A stretch of DNA of 64,000 nt from Bacteroidales bacterium (GCA_017428945.1 JAFRPW010000046.1:1-64000); one strand, 5' to 3'. Positions 20,932-29,325 are shown, counted from the stretch's first letter. The notes: a model not told the origin generated them from the letters alone. Made by a program: numbers and translations.

Positions 20932-20967
20932 TCATCCGTCGCAGTCTTATAGAGACTGACAAAAATT

Positions 20968-20998
20968 AACCCCGAAAGCTTTCAACTTTCGGGGTTTG
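20968..20998 (+). terminator. rho-independent terminator after tsf
   Basis: AACCCCGAAAG pairs with CTTTCGGGGTT, followed by TGTTAT; it lies 36 bases after the tsf stop and just before a convergent lipoprotein gene. Confidence 0.85.
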
Positions 20999-21006
20999 TT
21001 ATATTA

Positions 21007-21843
21007 CTAGTCCCAGGCGTAATCGACGCCTTCCCAATCCCAATGTAAAGGGTATGAGTACAGGTGGTCCTTATTCCATACGTCAGCACCCTCTTTGCCT
21101 GACATGTCAACGGTAAAATCGGCATAGAGTTTTCTGTCATGTCCTTTTGGGACATACTTGTCGTCTACCTGGACGGCGTAAGACACAAACAAGTCTGTCC
21201 ACGCATTGAATTCAATGTGAAAACTAACCCTCTCCGGACTCTCATCATGTACTTCCGACGGTTTAAGCCAGAAACTCCTGTGAATCATAACACCGTTTGC
21301 ACAGTACTCTTCCAAGGAGATAGGTATAATGCTTGAATCAAATAGATCTTTTAGAATGGTCCTCTGGTCATACGCTATCAAATAGTGTTCGTTTTTGCCT
21401 GCATGTTTAGGGAAAAACGGTATTTGAAACTTGTCCGCTAGATTCTCTCCTGCCGGACGCCCAAACAATTGACAGTCTGCGGTTATAACAATGTCCGACG
21501 TCATTTTGGCCGCAGTAAGAATAGTCTCGGAGAATGATACAGGAGGGTCAAAGGACTTACAAAAGCTCTGTTTTACCGACTGAAACGGATCATCCTCGCT
21601 GAAACTCAAATGATAGTCCTCATCGCGCGGAACTGGCTTCAAACTGACACGAGCCACCCAATTACTCTTATTAATTGTGGCGGATTCGTTATTTAATATA
21701 AACACGCCGATATCCATTCGATCTTCACAACTCTCCAAGGAACAAAAATCATAGTGAAGATCGTTAGGTTCAACATCTACTATACCCGCACGATTGCAGG
21801 ACAACAGTAAAACTGAGATGATGAATAAGTATCTATGCTTCAT
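21007..21843 (-). CDS. hypothetical lipoprotein
   Basis: 278 residues with signal MKHRYLFIISVLLLSC (lipobox LLSC, Cys16). The mature part is acidic and beta-rich without a recognised motif. The start lies 3 bases after the stop of the disrupted lipoprotein gene upstream, so they were one operon. AT-rich relative to tsf and GH51 around it. No function can be proposed beyond envelope location. Confidence 0.65.
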   Translation of the reverse strand: MKHRYLFIISVLLLSCNRAGIVDVEPNDLHYDFCSLESCEDRMDIGVFILNNESATINKSNWVARVSLKPVPRDEDYHLSFSEDDPFQSVKQSFCKSFDPPVSFSETILTAAKMTSDIVITADCQLFGRPAGENLADKFQIPFFPKHAGKNEHYLIAYDQRTILKDLFDSSIIPISLEEYCANGVMIHRSFWLKPSEVHDESPERVSFHIEFNAWTDLFVSYAVQVDDKYVPKGHDRKLYADFTVDMSGKEGADVWNKDHLYSYPLHWDWEGVDYAWD

Positions 21844-21845
21844 AA

Positions 21846-22418
21846 CTAATGGATGTTAAAAGAATGAATCATTGCTCTGTTATAATCATACATATACTGA
21901 ACCGGAGTTCCGTTTTGTAATCCATTGATTTCCCAGCTGCCAGAAGGAGAGAATAACAATTCATCAAAGTATTCTTCATCCTTCCAACCCCATCTCATTC
22001 CCACTTTAGTAATTACAATAGCTTGTGAAATAGCTATGGAGTCTTGTACCTCCGGCAAAGGTGTCGTGTGAGGGTCCCAAATCCAATGATATGTTGACGT
22101 GACGATGTTGTGCTCTTCCAAAATCTTATCGATAATAAAGGAGTGACCATGTTGATAAATAGGGATTCCTAGTATTTCATCTCTGGTTCCGTCTGCTTTA
22201 ACTATGCCAGACATTACCAGCATTTCGATATAAGCATCGATGTCTTATCGAGAAACAAAATAAGGATCGTTTCCCGCGTAATCATCAATAGAAACTTTTG
22301 TAAAGGGCGTAAGCTTGTCCGAATCGGGATCTATCAATGACAAAACTTGACCTTGAGAGCATGACAACAACACAATGCTCAGAAGTGGTGCTAAATAACT
22401 ATTTAAGATAAATTTCAT
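21846..22418 (-). pseudogene. lipoprotein gene split by an in-frame TAA
   Basis: From the ATG at 22418 the frame gives a lipoprotein signal (MKFILNSYLAPLLSIVLLSC) and runs 57 codons to a TAA at 22245-22247 (after DPYFVSR). It then continues in the same frame for 132 more codons (DIDAYIEMLVMSG onward) to a stop at 21846. Total 190 codons excluding the final stop. No frameshift is present; one base change explains it. A second translation start at 22223 could give a signal-less fragment of 125 residues. The promoter at 22442 is intact, so the lesion is probably recent. Confidence 0.75.
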
Positions 22419-22441
22419 AACAACATTACTGTTCTTGTCTG

Positions 22442-22449
22442 CAAATATA
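22442..22449 (-). promoter_or_regulatory. -7 box (TATATTTG) for the broken lipoprotein operon
   Basis: Minus-strand TATATTTG, 23 bases before the ATG at 22418. Confidence 0.55.
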
Positions 22450-22570
22450 CAAAAAAAACATATAATCAAATAGTTAAGTAGTTAAGCATAAAATAACCAG
22501 TGCGACGGTTACATGATGTCGATTCACATTTTAAACGCCTGACCCCTTGGGGCCGGGCGTTTATTGCGCT

Positions 22571-22655
22571 CCGTCCGCAAAAACGGCCATTTTTAGGGAC
22601 GGCGGGGCATAAAACAGGTCTCCGTCCGCAAAAACGGGCGTTTTCAGGGACGGAG
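22571..22655. repeat. family-B element, two hairpins 49 bp apart
   Basis: Hairpin 1 (22571-22602) has CCGTCC/GGGACGG arms around GCAAAAACGGCCATTTTTA. Hairpin 2 (22620-22655) has CTCCGTCC/GGGACGGAG arms. The linker contains AAAACAG. The same two-hairpin layout, in reverse orientation, occurs inside the MATE gene (40652-40736) and atpG (36228-36312). Confidence 0.88.
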
Positions 22656-22666
22656 ACTTGAGAATG

Positions 22667-23209
22667 CTAGAATTTCAGGGCCAAACCCACGCCGCTGGCG
22701 GTGGGACCAAGGGAAAGGGATGACGAATACGGTCTGGGCGCGTAGTTTCGGGAGTAATCGTCCAGGATGGCATTCATTTCCCTGCGGCCGCTATTCCATA
22801 GAGGAATTCCGGTGGCAAGACAGGCGACGGTTCCTACTGCACTTAACGCTGCCAGCACGCCGAATACGGCTTCCTCGCCAAGAGAACTAAAGGCGCTCAG
22901 GCCAAATATAAGTGTTGACGTGCCAAACATAGGTGTAACCAGTGCCACCAAGGATATTCCGGCCAATTGTTTGATCTGCGCATTGCTGTAGCGGCTGCCA
23001 TATAGGGCAGAAAGCTGTTCGTCCATTGGCAGAAGATAGAAAGAATCTGTAGTGATATCTGTGGAAGGCCCGCCATAATTGGGGTTGATTATGACTCTTT
23101 CCTTTCCCTCAAACTCCTCTATCCACTCCATTCCGGTCTTGTCCCCGTCCTGGGCAAACAGGCTCCCCGACACCGTCAGGGCCGCCAAAAGAAGCATAAT
23201 CTTTCTCAT
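22667..23209 (-). CDS. secreted hypothetical protein, paralogue of 28765-29277
   Basis: 180 residues from the ATG at 23209, giving a signal peptide MRKIMLLLAALTVSGSLFAQ; the upstream 15 codons are dropped. Shares GKERVIINPNYG, DEQLSALYGSRY, a central hydrophobic region of two likely membrane segments, and NAILDDYSRNYAPRPY with the protein at 28765-29277. The C-terminus GVGLALKF, ending in Phe after alternating residues, looks like an outer-membrane strand. Function unknown. The two copies flank the GH51/Hsp20/ATP-grasp segment. Confidence 0.68.
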   Translation of the reverse strand: MRKIMLLLAALTVSGSLFAQDGDKTGMEWIEEFEGKERVIINPNYGGPSTDITTDSFYLLPMDEQLSALYGSRYSNAQIKQLAGISLVALVTPMFGTSTLIFGLSAFSSLGEEAVFGVLAALSAVGTVACLATGIPLWNSGRREMNAILDDYSRNYAPRPYSSSLSLGPTASGVGLALKF

Positions 23210-23258
23210 AATCGTTCTTTTTTCTATCTTACCCCGCAAATAACAAGCCACCACGGAG

Positions 23259-23447
23259 CTACCTTCTCACGTATTCGCACTTGATGTGACCTTCCTGCCA
23301 CTTGTCTGAAGCCCTGTATCCAATAATGTCCCAAGTGGATGCTGAATTCAGTGAGAGTGATCCATCTTCCTTTGTTTTGTAATGAAACAGTTCAGTGTCA
23401 CACGAAAGAATTATTTTTCTTACGATTGTTTTTTTGCTATCTTTACC
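23259..23447 (-). pseudogene. possible C-terminal remnant of a lost gene
   Basis: On the minus strand an open frame without an ATG runs to the TAG at 23259-23261 and reads like real protein, for example [19 protein letters not shown] and [18 protein letters not shown]. Its 5' part would lie across the GH51 promoter and signal peptide, so only a C-terminal fragment could remain. It sits 50 bases upstream of the 22667 gene on the same strand. I do not recognise the family; chance is possible. Confidence 0.35.
23438..23445 (+). promoter_or_regulatory. -7-like box (TATCTTTA) 4 nt before the GH51 ATG
   Basis: TATCTTTA differs from the -7 consensus only at the final base and ends 4 bases before the ATG at 23450, suggesting a leaderless mRNA or an upstream-shifted promoter. 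Confidence 0.4.
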
Positions 23448-23449
23448 CC

Positions 23450-24982
23450 ATGAAGAAGCTATTGACCATCATTGCTTTGCTTGGCGCGTGTGTGGCAGGC
23501 ACTGCGCAGATCAAGCTTTCCGTGCATGAAAGCGCAACTGGAGAGCCGGAGATTCCGGCCGAGATTTTTGGCCAGTTCTCAGAACATCTTGGCCGATGCA
23601 TCTACGAAGGCATCTGGGTTGGCCCGGATTCCAGCATCCCCAACGTTAATGGCTACAGGACAGACGTCCTGGAGGCTTTCAAGGCCCTGAAGGTTCCCGT
23701 GCTCCGCTGGCCCGGCGGCTGCTTTGCCGACGAGTACCACTGGATGGACGGAATAGGACCAAAAGAGAATCGTCCCAAGCTGGTGAACAACAACTGGGGC
23801 GGGACCGTGGAAGACAATTCCTTCGGCACCCACGAGTTCCTGAACCTGTGTGAAATGCTTGGCATAGAGCCCTATATCAGCGCCAACGTTGGCTCCGGCA
23901 CGGTTGAGGAAATGGCAAAATGGGTGGAATACATGACCGCTCCCAACGGCTCCATGGCGGAACTCCGTGCCAAAAACGGCCGTAAGGAGCCCTGGAAGGT
24001 GAAGTACCTTGGCGTCGGCAACGAGACCTGGGGCTGCGGCGGAGACATGACCGCACAGTATTATTCCGATGTCTATAAGAGGTATGCCCTATATGCCAGG
24101 AACTATGGCGGAAACCAAATTTTCAAGGTGGCCTGCGGCGCATCCGGAGGGGACTATGACTGGACCCGCACCATGATGAAGAACGCCAGGCGGCAGATGG
24201 ACGGCCTCTCCGTGCATTTCTACTCCGTAGAAGTCTGGGATCAGAAGGGATCGGCCACCGTGTTCGCTCCGGAAGAGTACTATAACATCCTTGCCAAGAC
24301 CGTGGAGATTGACGAGATTCTCCGCAACCACATTGCCATCATGGACGCCTACGACCCGGAAAACAGGGTGGCTCTCCTTCTGGACGAGTGGGGCACCTGG
24401 TACGATGTGGAACCCGGCCATAACCCCGGTCACCTGTTCCAGCAGAACACCATGCGCGATGCCATAGTGGCTGCTCTGAACATCAACATCTTCACCAAGT
24501 ACGTGCAGCGCCTCAAGATGGCAAACATCGCCCAGATTGTGAACGTGCTTCAGGCAATGGTTCTGACAAAGGGCCCGGAGATGGTGCTTACGCCTACTTA
24601 TCATGTATTCCGCATGTTCTCCGTGCACCAGAACGCAACCCGCGTTCCCGTTGAGTACAATGCCGGGACCCTGGTTTCCCAGACAGGCCGCGTGATGGAG
24701 AACTTCAGCGCAGCATCGTCCCGCGATGCCTCCGGCACAATCCACGTAACGCTCACCAATCCGCTGCTGGACAAGCCGGTTACCGTTGAGCTTAGCTTTG
24801 ACAGCCTAAAACCCAAAACCGTTACCGGAGAGGTCCTGAAGGCCGCAAAGGTCAATGCCTATAACGACTTTGGAAAGGCCCCGGCCGTTGCTCCCGCCGC
24901 CCTCAAGGACATAAAGAAATCCGGCGGAGTGTGGAAGGTAACGCTGCCTGCCGCATCTGTGGCAGTTCTGGAAATACGTTGA
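23450..24982 (+). CDS. alpha-L-arabinofuranosidase, GH51
   Basis: 510 residues from the ATG at 23450, which yields the signal [20 protein letters not shown] (a lipobox LLGAC or SPI cleavage after TAQ are both possible). The TIM-barrel catalytic domain has [14 protein letters not shown], the acid/base Glu192 in GVGNETWG and the nucleophile Glu313 in [10 protein letters not shown], followed by a C-terminal beta domain. Releases arabinofuranose from arabinan or arabinoxylan, presumably in the periplasm. No SusC/SusD pair or regulator is adjacent, so it is not in an obvious polysaccharide utilisation locus here. Confidence 0.94.
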   Translation: MKKLLTIIALLGACVAGTAQIKLSVHESATGEPEIPAEIFGQFSEHLGRCIYEGIWVGPDSSIPNVNGYRTDVLEAFKALKVPVLRWPGGCFADEYHWMDGIGPKENRPKLVNNNWGGTVEDNSFGTHEFLNLCEMLGIEPYISANVGSGTVEEMAKWVEYMTAPNGSMAELRAKNGRKEPWKVKYLGVGNETWGCGGDMTAQYYSDVYKRYALYARNYGGNQIFKVACGASGGDYDWTRTMMKNARRQMDGLSVHFYSVEVWDQKGSATVFAPEEYYNILAKTVEIDEILRNHIAIMDAYDPENRVALLLDEWGTWYDVEPGHNPGHLFQQNTMRDAIVAALNINIFTKYVQRLKMANIAQIVNVLQAMVLTKGPEMVLTPTYHVFRMFSVHQNATRVPVEYNAGTLVSQTGRVMENFSAASSRDASGTIHVTLTNPLLDKPVTVELSFDSLKPKTVTGEVLKAAKVNAYNDFGKAPAVAPAALKDIKKSGGVWKVTLPAASVAVLEIR

Positions 24983-25000
24983 CGTATTGGAAAAAAGTTA

Positions 25001-25008
25001 TATCTTTG
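25001..25008 (+). promoter_or_regulatory. -7 box (TATCTTTG)
   Basis: Perfect -7 box 26 bases before the lipoprotein ATG at 25035, within the 52-base gap after GH51. Confidence 0.6.
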
Positions 25009-25034
25009 CAACATAACCAAAAACTTAGGCAATT

Positions 25035-25475
25035 ATGAAAAAACTTCTGTTAGCCATTATGAGTGTCGCCATGGTCCTTATGACCGGCTGCAAAAAGGAC
25101 GAGAACTCCGAGGAAGGGAAGTGGTATGCATATGAGAAAGGAGATGCTACTTACACCAGGCTTTACATTGAGCTCAATGACGGTAAGGCAGACCTTATAA
25201 TCACCGCTTGGGGAGACCGCTACAAAGGTTCCTATACCTATAATGCGGAAGAAGGCAAGCTTGTCATCAGCAATGCAACCCAGACAGTGCGTGGCAATGC
25301 CGGGGAACTGGGAGACGACTCCACCCTTACCAGCAACCTGTTCAACGGCTGGCCCGGCCCCACCAGTGCAGACCACATCGCGCTTGGAGCCACCTTTGAA
25401 CTTGGATTCAAGGTTAACGGCGACAAAGCTATCTGCACCTTCGTGGGCCTTGAAATGGAGATGGTCCGCAAGTAG
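25035..25475 (+). CDS. small hypothetical lipoprotein
   Basis: 146 residues with signal MKKLLLAIMSVAMVLMTGC (Cys19) followed by a Lys/Asp/Glu-rich linker KKDENSEEGKW. The body (WYAYEKGDATY, YTYNAEEGKLVIS) has the alternating pattern of a small beta-barrel such as lipocalin-like Bacteroidota lipoproteins. No active-site motif. It has its own promoter. Similar in plan, though not clearly in sequence, to the lipoprotein at 51053-51439. Confidence 0.68.
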   Translation: MKKLLLAIMSVAMVLMTGCKKDENSEEGKWYAYEKGDATYTRLYIELNDGKADLIITAWGDRYKGSYTYNAEEGKLVISNATQTVRGNAGELGDDSTLTSNLFNGWPGPTSADHIALGATFELGFKVNGDKAICTFVGLEMEMVRK

Positions 25476-25531
25476 GCTCTAACCCGGACATTTTGTCACC
25501 ATAAATTGCCATTTTGTCCATTTCTTGGGAA

Positions 25532-25547
25532 TGGTCCGGGCTTTGCC
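25532..25547 (+). promoter_or_regulatory. sigma-54-like -24/-12 site upstream of hsp20
   Basis: TGGTCCG-GGCT-TTGC has GG (25533-25534) and GC (25545-25546) separated by exactly 10 bases, as the sigma-54 consensus requires. No TAnnTTTG box with good spacing is evident before this gene. Upstream, CATTTTGTC occurs twice (about 25489 and 25510) and might be an activator site. Confidence 0.4.
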
Positions 25548-25627
25548 ATTACCTTAGGCGTCTTGCAAAAAGACACGGCAAGAAGGCCGGAAAGGCCGGA
25601 AACCGTAACCTTTAAAGTTTTTGTATT

Positions 25628-26059
25628 ATGTTACCTGTCAGAAGAACTACGGATAGCTGGTTGCCGGACATTTTTGGTGATTTCTTCGACAACAGCTGGA
25701 TGGAAAGGCCCACTTACACAGCTCCGGCCATCAATGTAATCGAAAGCGACAAGGAGTACGACGTTGAACTTGCAGCTCCGGGCCTTTGCAAGGAAGACTT
25801 CAACATCCACGTGGATAACGAGGGTTGCCTCCACATCCAGATGGAAAAGAAGACCGAGAACAAGGAAGGCAAGAAGCACGGCCGCTACCTCCGCCGCGAA
25901 TTCTCCTACGAGAAATTCCAGCAGAGCCTCATCCTGCCGGACGATGTGAACGCCGACGCCATCGAAGCCAAGATGGAGAACGGCATCCTGAACGTCCATA
26001 TCCCCAAACTCCAGAAGATAGACAAACCGGAATCCGTCAAACAGATTACGGTGAAGTAA
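25628..26059 (+). CDS. Hsp20 small heat-shock protein
   Basis: 143 residues, the usual size. ATP-independent holdase chaperone in the cytosol. The alpha-crystallin domain (~35-130) shows PAINVIESDKEYDVELAAPG, a central YLRREFSYEKFQQSLILPD and the terminal AKMENGILNVHIPK. An I-X-I-like tail (KQITV) closes it. The untranslated leader is long, with a sigma-54-like site about 80 bases before the ATG. A family-A palindrome with a T tract follows as terminator. Confidence 0.95.
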   Translation: MLPVRRTTDSWLPDIFGDFFDNSWMERPTYTAPAINVIESDKEYDVELAAPGLCKEDFNIHVDNEGCLHIQMEKKTENKEGKKHGRYLRREFSYEKFQQSLILPDDVNADAIEAKMENGILNVHIPKLQKIDKPESVKQITVK

Positions 26060-26063
26060 ATTG

Positions 26064-26092
26064 AAATTCCGGGCTTGACCCGGAATTTTTTT
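26064..26092 (+). terminator. terminator made of a family-A palindrome, after hsp20
   Basis: AAATTCCGGG (26064-26073) and CCCGGAATTT (26079-26088) form a perfect 10-bp stem with a 5-base loop CTTGA, followed by T residues. The stem matches the family-A repeats found inside genes, showing a repeat used as terminator. Confidence 0.85.
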
Positions 26093-26093
26093 G

Positions 26094-26101
26094 TATTTTT
26101 G
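26094..26101 (+). promoter_or_regulatory. -7 box (TATTTTTG), 7 nt before ATG
   Basis: The box overlaps the T tract of the terminator and ends 7 bases before the ATG at 26109; a near-leaderless mRNA is implied. Confidence 0.5.
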
Positions 26102-26108
26102 TGCTGCA

Positions 26109-28010
26109 ATGACGCTATTTCTTACCGGAAGCCCCACAAGGTACGGGCAAAGCCACTTCACTGCGGACAACGGATTCCTTGCCCGGGTAATGGCAGAGCT
26201 GCCAGGGCATCCGAGGGTGCTTCTGGTGAGTGCGGCCCCTGACGACCAGGCTTTCACGGATTCCGTCCTGGAGGGTATGACAACATGCATAGTCAATTCC
26301 GGGATAGAGCCGCAGGAGATTGTGATGCTGGACAGGAGGAATGCCTTTAAGGCTCCTGAACTGGTGAAGAAAGCGGACTGGGTGGTCCTTTGCGGGGGGC
26401 ATGTTCCCACGCAGAACAAGTTTATCCATGAGATTGGTCTCAAAGGCCTGCTGGAAGGCTATGATGGTGTTGTGATGGGCTGCAGTGCCGGAAGCATGAA
26501 CTGCGCGGACGAGGTGTATTCCCACCCGGAGCTCCCCGGCGAGGCTGTGGACCCGTCATACAACAGGTGGCTCCGCGGCCTTGGACTCACGGACATCAAC
26601 CTTGTGCCTCATTACCATCAGGTAAAGGACATGGTGCTGGACGGTAAGCGGCTGTTTGAGGACATCGTCTTCAAAGACAGTCACATGCACCGCTTCTACA
26701 CCTTTCCGGACGGTGGCTACGTAATGGTAAAGGACGGCCGCTCAACACTTTATGGCGAAGCCTGGGAAATCACAGGCGGCACCATGAGGAAAGTATCTGA
26801 AGAAAACAAAACATACAGTTTTATGAACTTAGTATTCATTTCTCCCCATTTCCCGGACACCTACTGGCACTTCTGTGCCGGTGCAAAGGCCAACGGAGTA
26901 AATGTCCTTGGCATAGCGGACACCCCCTGGGACAACCTCTCACAGGAACTCCGCAGCAGCCTTACGGACTATTATCAGGTGCAGAACCTTGAGGACTACG
27001 GCGAGGTTTACCGCGCCGTGGCCTGGTTTGCCCACAAATACGGAAAGATAGACTGGATAGAATCCAACAACGAGTACTGGCTGGAGCAGGACGCCCGCCT
27101 GCGCACGGACTTCAACGTTACCACCGGCCTAAAGACAGACCGCATAGCCTCCATAAAAAATAAGAGCGAGATGAAAAAGTACTACGCTCTTGGAGGCATC
27201 CCCACGGCACGTCAGATTAAATGTGCGGAAGGCCCGGCCAAAGTCAAGGCTTTTGTTAAAAAGACGGGCTATCCCGTCATAGCTAAGCCGGATAACGGCG
27301 TTGGCGCAAACGGCACTTATAAGCTGCATAACGACGCCGAGCTTGACGCCTGGTTCAAGGAGCATCCCAACTATGCCCTCTTTGTTCTGGAAGAGTTCAT
27401 TACCGGCCACCTGGTAAGCTATGACGCCATTTTCAACGACAAAGGCGAACCCATCTTCGAGAACAACAGCATGTTCCCCACGCCCGTTATGGACATAGTC
27501 CACGGCAACCTGGAGTCATGCTACTGGATAAACAAGACCGTCCCCGCAAAGCTGGCGGAAATAGGCCGCAGGACGGTGAAGGCCTTTGGCATAGTGAACC
27601 GCTTCGTGCATCTGGAGTTCTTCCGCCTGGACAGGGACCGCGAAGGCCTTGGAAAGAAGGGCGATTATGTTGGTCTTGAGGTGAACATGCGCCCGCCGGG
27701 AGGCTTTACCCCGGACATGATGAATTTTGCCCACTCTACGGACGTTTTCCAGATCTGGGCCGACATGGTGGCCTTCGGGGAGCGTCGAAAGGGCATGGGA
27801 GAGCAGTTCTACTGCGCCTATGTGGGCCGCCGCGACTCCAAGGCATACAAGCATTCCCACGACGATGTCCTGGCGCAGTACGGAAGCGTCATGTGCATGT
27901 GCCGCCGCATGCCGGCAGCCCTTGCCGACGCTTTGGGCAACATGGTCTATATAGTGCGGCTGCGTGAGAAAAAGGAGATTGACCAGTTCTTCAAGTATTT
28001 AACGGAATAG
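26109..28010 (+). CDS. fusion of peptidase E-like (S51/GATase1-like) domain and ATP-grasp ligase
   Basis: 633 residues from the ATG at 26109. An in-frame TTG at 26091 lies inside the promoter and is rejected. Residues ~1-235 resemble the peptidase E/cyanophycinase fold: LFLTGSPTRYG, VVLCGGHVPTQ, and the nucleophile elbow GCSAGS with Ser126. A Met at 239 starts a second unit (~239-633) with ATP-grasp features: YPVIAKPDNGVGANGTYK, FVLEEFITGHLVSYDA, and the metal-binding GLEVNMRPPGG. The pairing suggests one domain ligates an amino acid or peptide while the other hydrolyses a related bond. The substrate is unknown. An uninterrupted frame shows a true fusion, though internal initiation at 26823 is possible. 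Confidence 0.82.
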   Translation: MTLFLTGSPTRYGQSHFTADNGFLARVMAELPGHPRVLLVSAAPDDQAFTDSVLEGMTTCIVNSGIEPQEIVMLDRRNAFKAPELVKKADWVVLCGGHVPTQNKFIHEIGLKGLLEGYDGVVMGCSAGSMNCADEVYSHPELPGEAVDPSYNRWLRGLGLTDINLVPHYHQVKDMVLDGKRLFEDIVFKDSHMHRFYTFPDGGYVMVKDGRSTLYGEAWEITGGTMRKVSEENKTYSFMNLVFISPHFPDTYWHFCAGAKANGVNVLGIADTPWDNLSQELRSSLTDYYQVQNLEDYGEVYRAVAWFAHKYGKIDWIESNNEYWLEQDARLRTDFNVTTGLKTDRIASIKNKSEMKKYYALGGIPTARQIKCAEGPAKVKAFVKKTGYPVIAKPDNGVGANGTYKLHNDAELDAWFKEHPNYALFVLEEFITGHLVSYDAIFNDKGEPIFENNSMFPTPVMDIVHGNLESCYWINKTVPAKLAEIGRRTVKAFGIVNRFVHLEFFRLDRDREGLGKKGDYVGLEVNMRPPGGFTPDMMNFAHSTDVFQIWADMVAFGERRKGMGEQFYCAYVGRRDSKAYKHSHDDVLAQYGSVMCMCRRMPAALADALGNMVYIVRLREKKEIDQFFKYLTE

Positions 28011-28123
28011 CCCGCGTGGAGATAAACGGTTGATAACAAGTTATTTATGCAATTATCCCTGGGCGTTTTAACCCAGGGATAATTAGTTAAGTTGTTGATG
28101 GACTGCGAGTTACCTCCACGGGC
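28009..28123. terminator. nested inverted repeat / bidirectional terminator
   Basis: The core is a perfect 13-bp stem (AATTATCCCTGGG 28051-28063, CCCAGGGATAATT 28072-28084) with loop CGTTTTAA. An outer imperfect pairing (AGCCCGCGTGGAG near 28009, CTCCACGGGCT near 28113) encloses it. It lies between two convergent genes and would work in both directions; the outer arms make it longer than a normal terminator. Confidence 0.65.
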
Positions 28124-28743
28124 TACCATTTGTCATAGTGGACGTTTTCCGGTTTCCACTTGTCTTTGGGCTGGTCGTCGCCGGCGGGGTAGCCCACGGG
28201 GATGACGGCAAAAGGCTTTACGTTGTCCGGAAGGCCAAGCGCGGCAATGGTGGGTTCCATCCTGTCAGGCATGGGATAACAGGCCGTCCACACGGCTCCA
28301 AGGCCGATGGCTTCCGCAGCAACCAGCAGGTTCTCAGTGGCTGCTGCGCAGTCCTCGAACCAGAACGGATTCTCTGCCTCTACCGGTTCTGCATCGGGCT
28401 GGCCCCAGGGCTTGCGCATGAACGTAGCTTCTCCGCAAACCACAACTACGAGGGGAGCATTGGCAATCATGCCACCGCGGGGACCGGCAAGCTGGTCCTT
28501 AACGGCTTGGTCCGTGACCACCACGAAGCGCCAGGGCTGCACGTTCATGGCGGTAGGGGCGGCCATGGCAGCCTTGAGAAGGATTTCCACCTTCTCTGCC
28601 GGAATGGCTTCCTGAGTGTATGAGCGCACGCTCTTGCGGCTCATGATAACATCAATTGCAGATTTTTCTGCAGCCTTTTTGGGGCAGCATGCGGCGGCCG
28701 ATACCACAGCTGCAGCAATCATAAGGAGTTTGTACAGTTTCAT
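28123..28743 (-). CDS. nitroreductase-family flavoprotein with lipoprotein-type signal
   Basis: 206 residues. N-terminal signal MKLYKLLMIAAAVVSAAACC, likely a lipobox around Cys19, then the nitroreductase fold: SRKSVRSYTQEAIP, AAPTAMNVQPWRFVVV and a C-terminal LPDNVKPFAVIPVGYP. FMN-dependent, NAD(P)H-using reductases of this fold are usually cytosolic, so an exported form is unusual; it could draw electrons from periplasmic donors. Substrate unknown. Confidence 0.85.
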   Translation of the reverse strand: MKLYKLLMIAAAVVSAAACCPKKAAEKSAIDVIMSRKSVRSYTQEAIPAEKVEILLKAAMAAPTAMNVQPWRFVVVTDQAVKDQLAGPRGGMIANAPLVVVVCGEATFMRKPWGQPDAEPVEAENPFWFEDCAAATENLLVAAEAIGLGAVWTACYPMPDRMEPTIAALGLPDNVKPFAVIPVGYPAGDDQPKDKWKPENVHYDKW

Positions 28744-28764
28744 ATAGTAAAAGAATAATACACG

Positions 28765-29277
28765 TCAAAAATTGAAGGCCAGGCCTACGCCGCTACGGGT
28801 GGGACCCGCTGAAAGGGAAGCAGAATATGGCCGTGGGGCATAATTCCTGGCATAATCGTCCAGAATGGCATTCTTTCTATGGGCACCTGAAATCCAAAGA
28901 GGTACACCCACCCCAAGGCAGACTGCTGCGCCTATGCCACTCAGGATGGCAAGGCCCTCCATATCCATAGTTGCACCAGCCAAGACTGGAACTGCCAACA
29001 CCGCCACGGTTCCAATCAGAACACACCCTGTAAACTTACGGTTCACGGCATCACGGTAGCGGCTGCCGTATAGTGCAACCAGTTGTTCATCAAGTGGCAT
29101 CAGGTAGAAATAATCCGTCTGACGGTTTTCTGAGGGAGCTCCGTAGTTTGGGTTGATTATGACTCTTTCCTTGCCGTCAAATTCTTCTATCCATTCCATG
29201 CCTGTCTTATTGCTGTCTTGGGCAGACAGTCCCCAAGACACCATCAGGGCTGCTAGCAGTATAATAATCTTTCTCAT
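28765..29277 (-). CDS. secreted hypothetical protein, paralogue of 22667-23209
   Basis: 170 residues from the ATG at 29277, with signal MRKIIILLAALMVSWGLSAQ. Aligns end to end with the 22667 protein: TGMEWIEEF, GKERVIINPNYG, LDEQLVALYGSRY, two hydrophobic segments, NAILDDYARNYAPRPY, and the C-terminal GVGLAFNF. The central hydrophobic part diverges most and is shorter. Same strand as its paralogue, 6 kb away. Unknown function; an envelope location is inferred. Confidence 0.68.
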   Translation of the reverse strand: MRKIIILLAALMVSWGLSAQDSNKTGMEWIEEFDGKERVIINPNYGAPSENRQTDYFYLMPLDEQLVALYGSRYRDAVNRKFTGCVLIGTVAVLAVPVLAGATMDMEGLAILSGIGAAVCLGVGVPLWISGAHRKNAILDDYARNYAPRPYSASLSAGPTRSGVGLAFNF

Positions 29278-29325
29278 AGTACATCTTGTTTCCTTTGACA
29301 TGCTGCAAAAGACAGACCAAGATTT

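Noticed and set aside
21846..22418. Stop-codon recoding (selenoprotein) as the reason for the split lipoprotein
   Set aside because: The codon is TAA, not TGA, and no selenocysteine-type context or Cys homologue is evident; a nonsense mutation is simpler.
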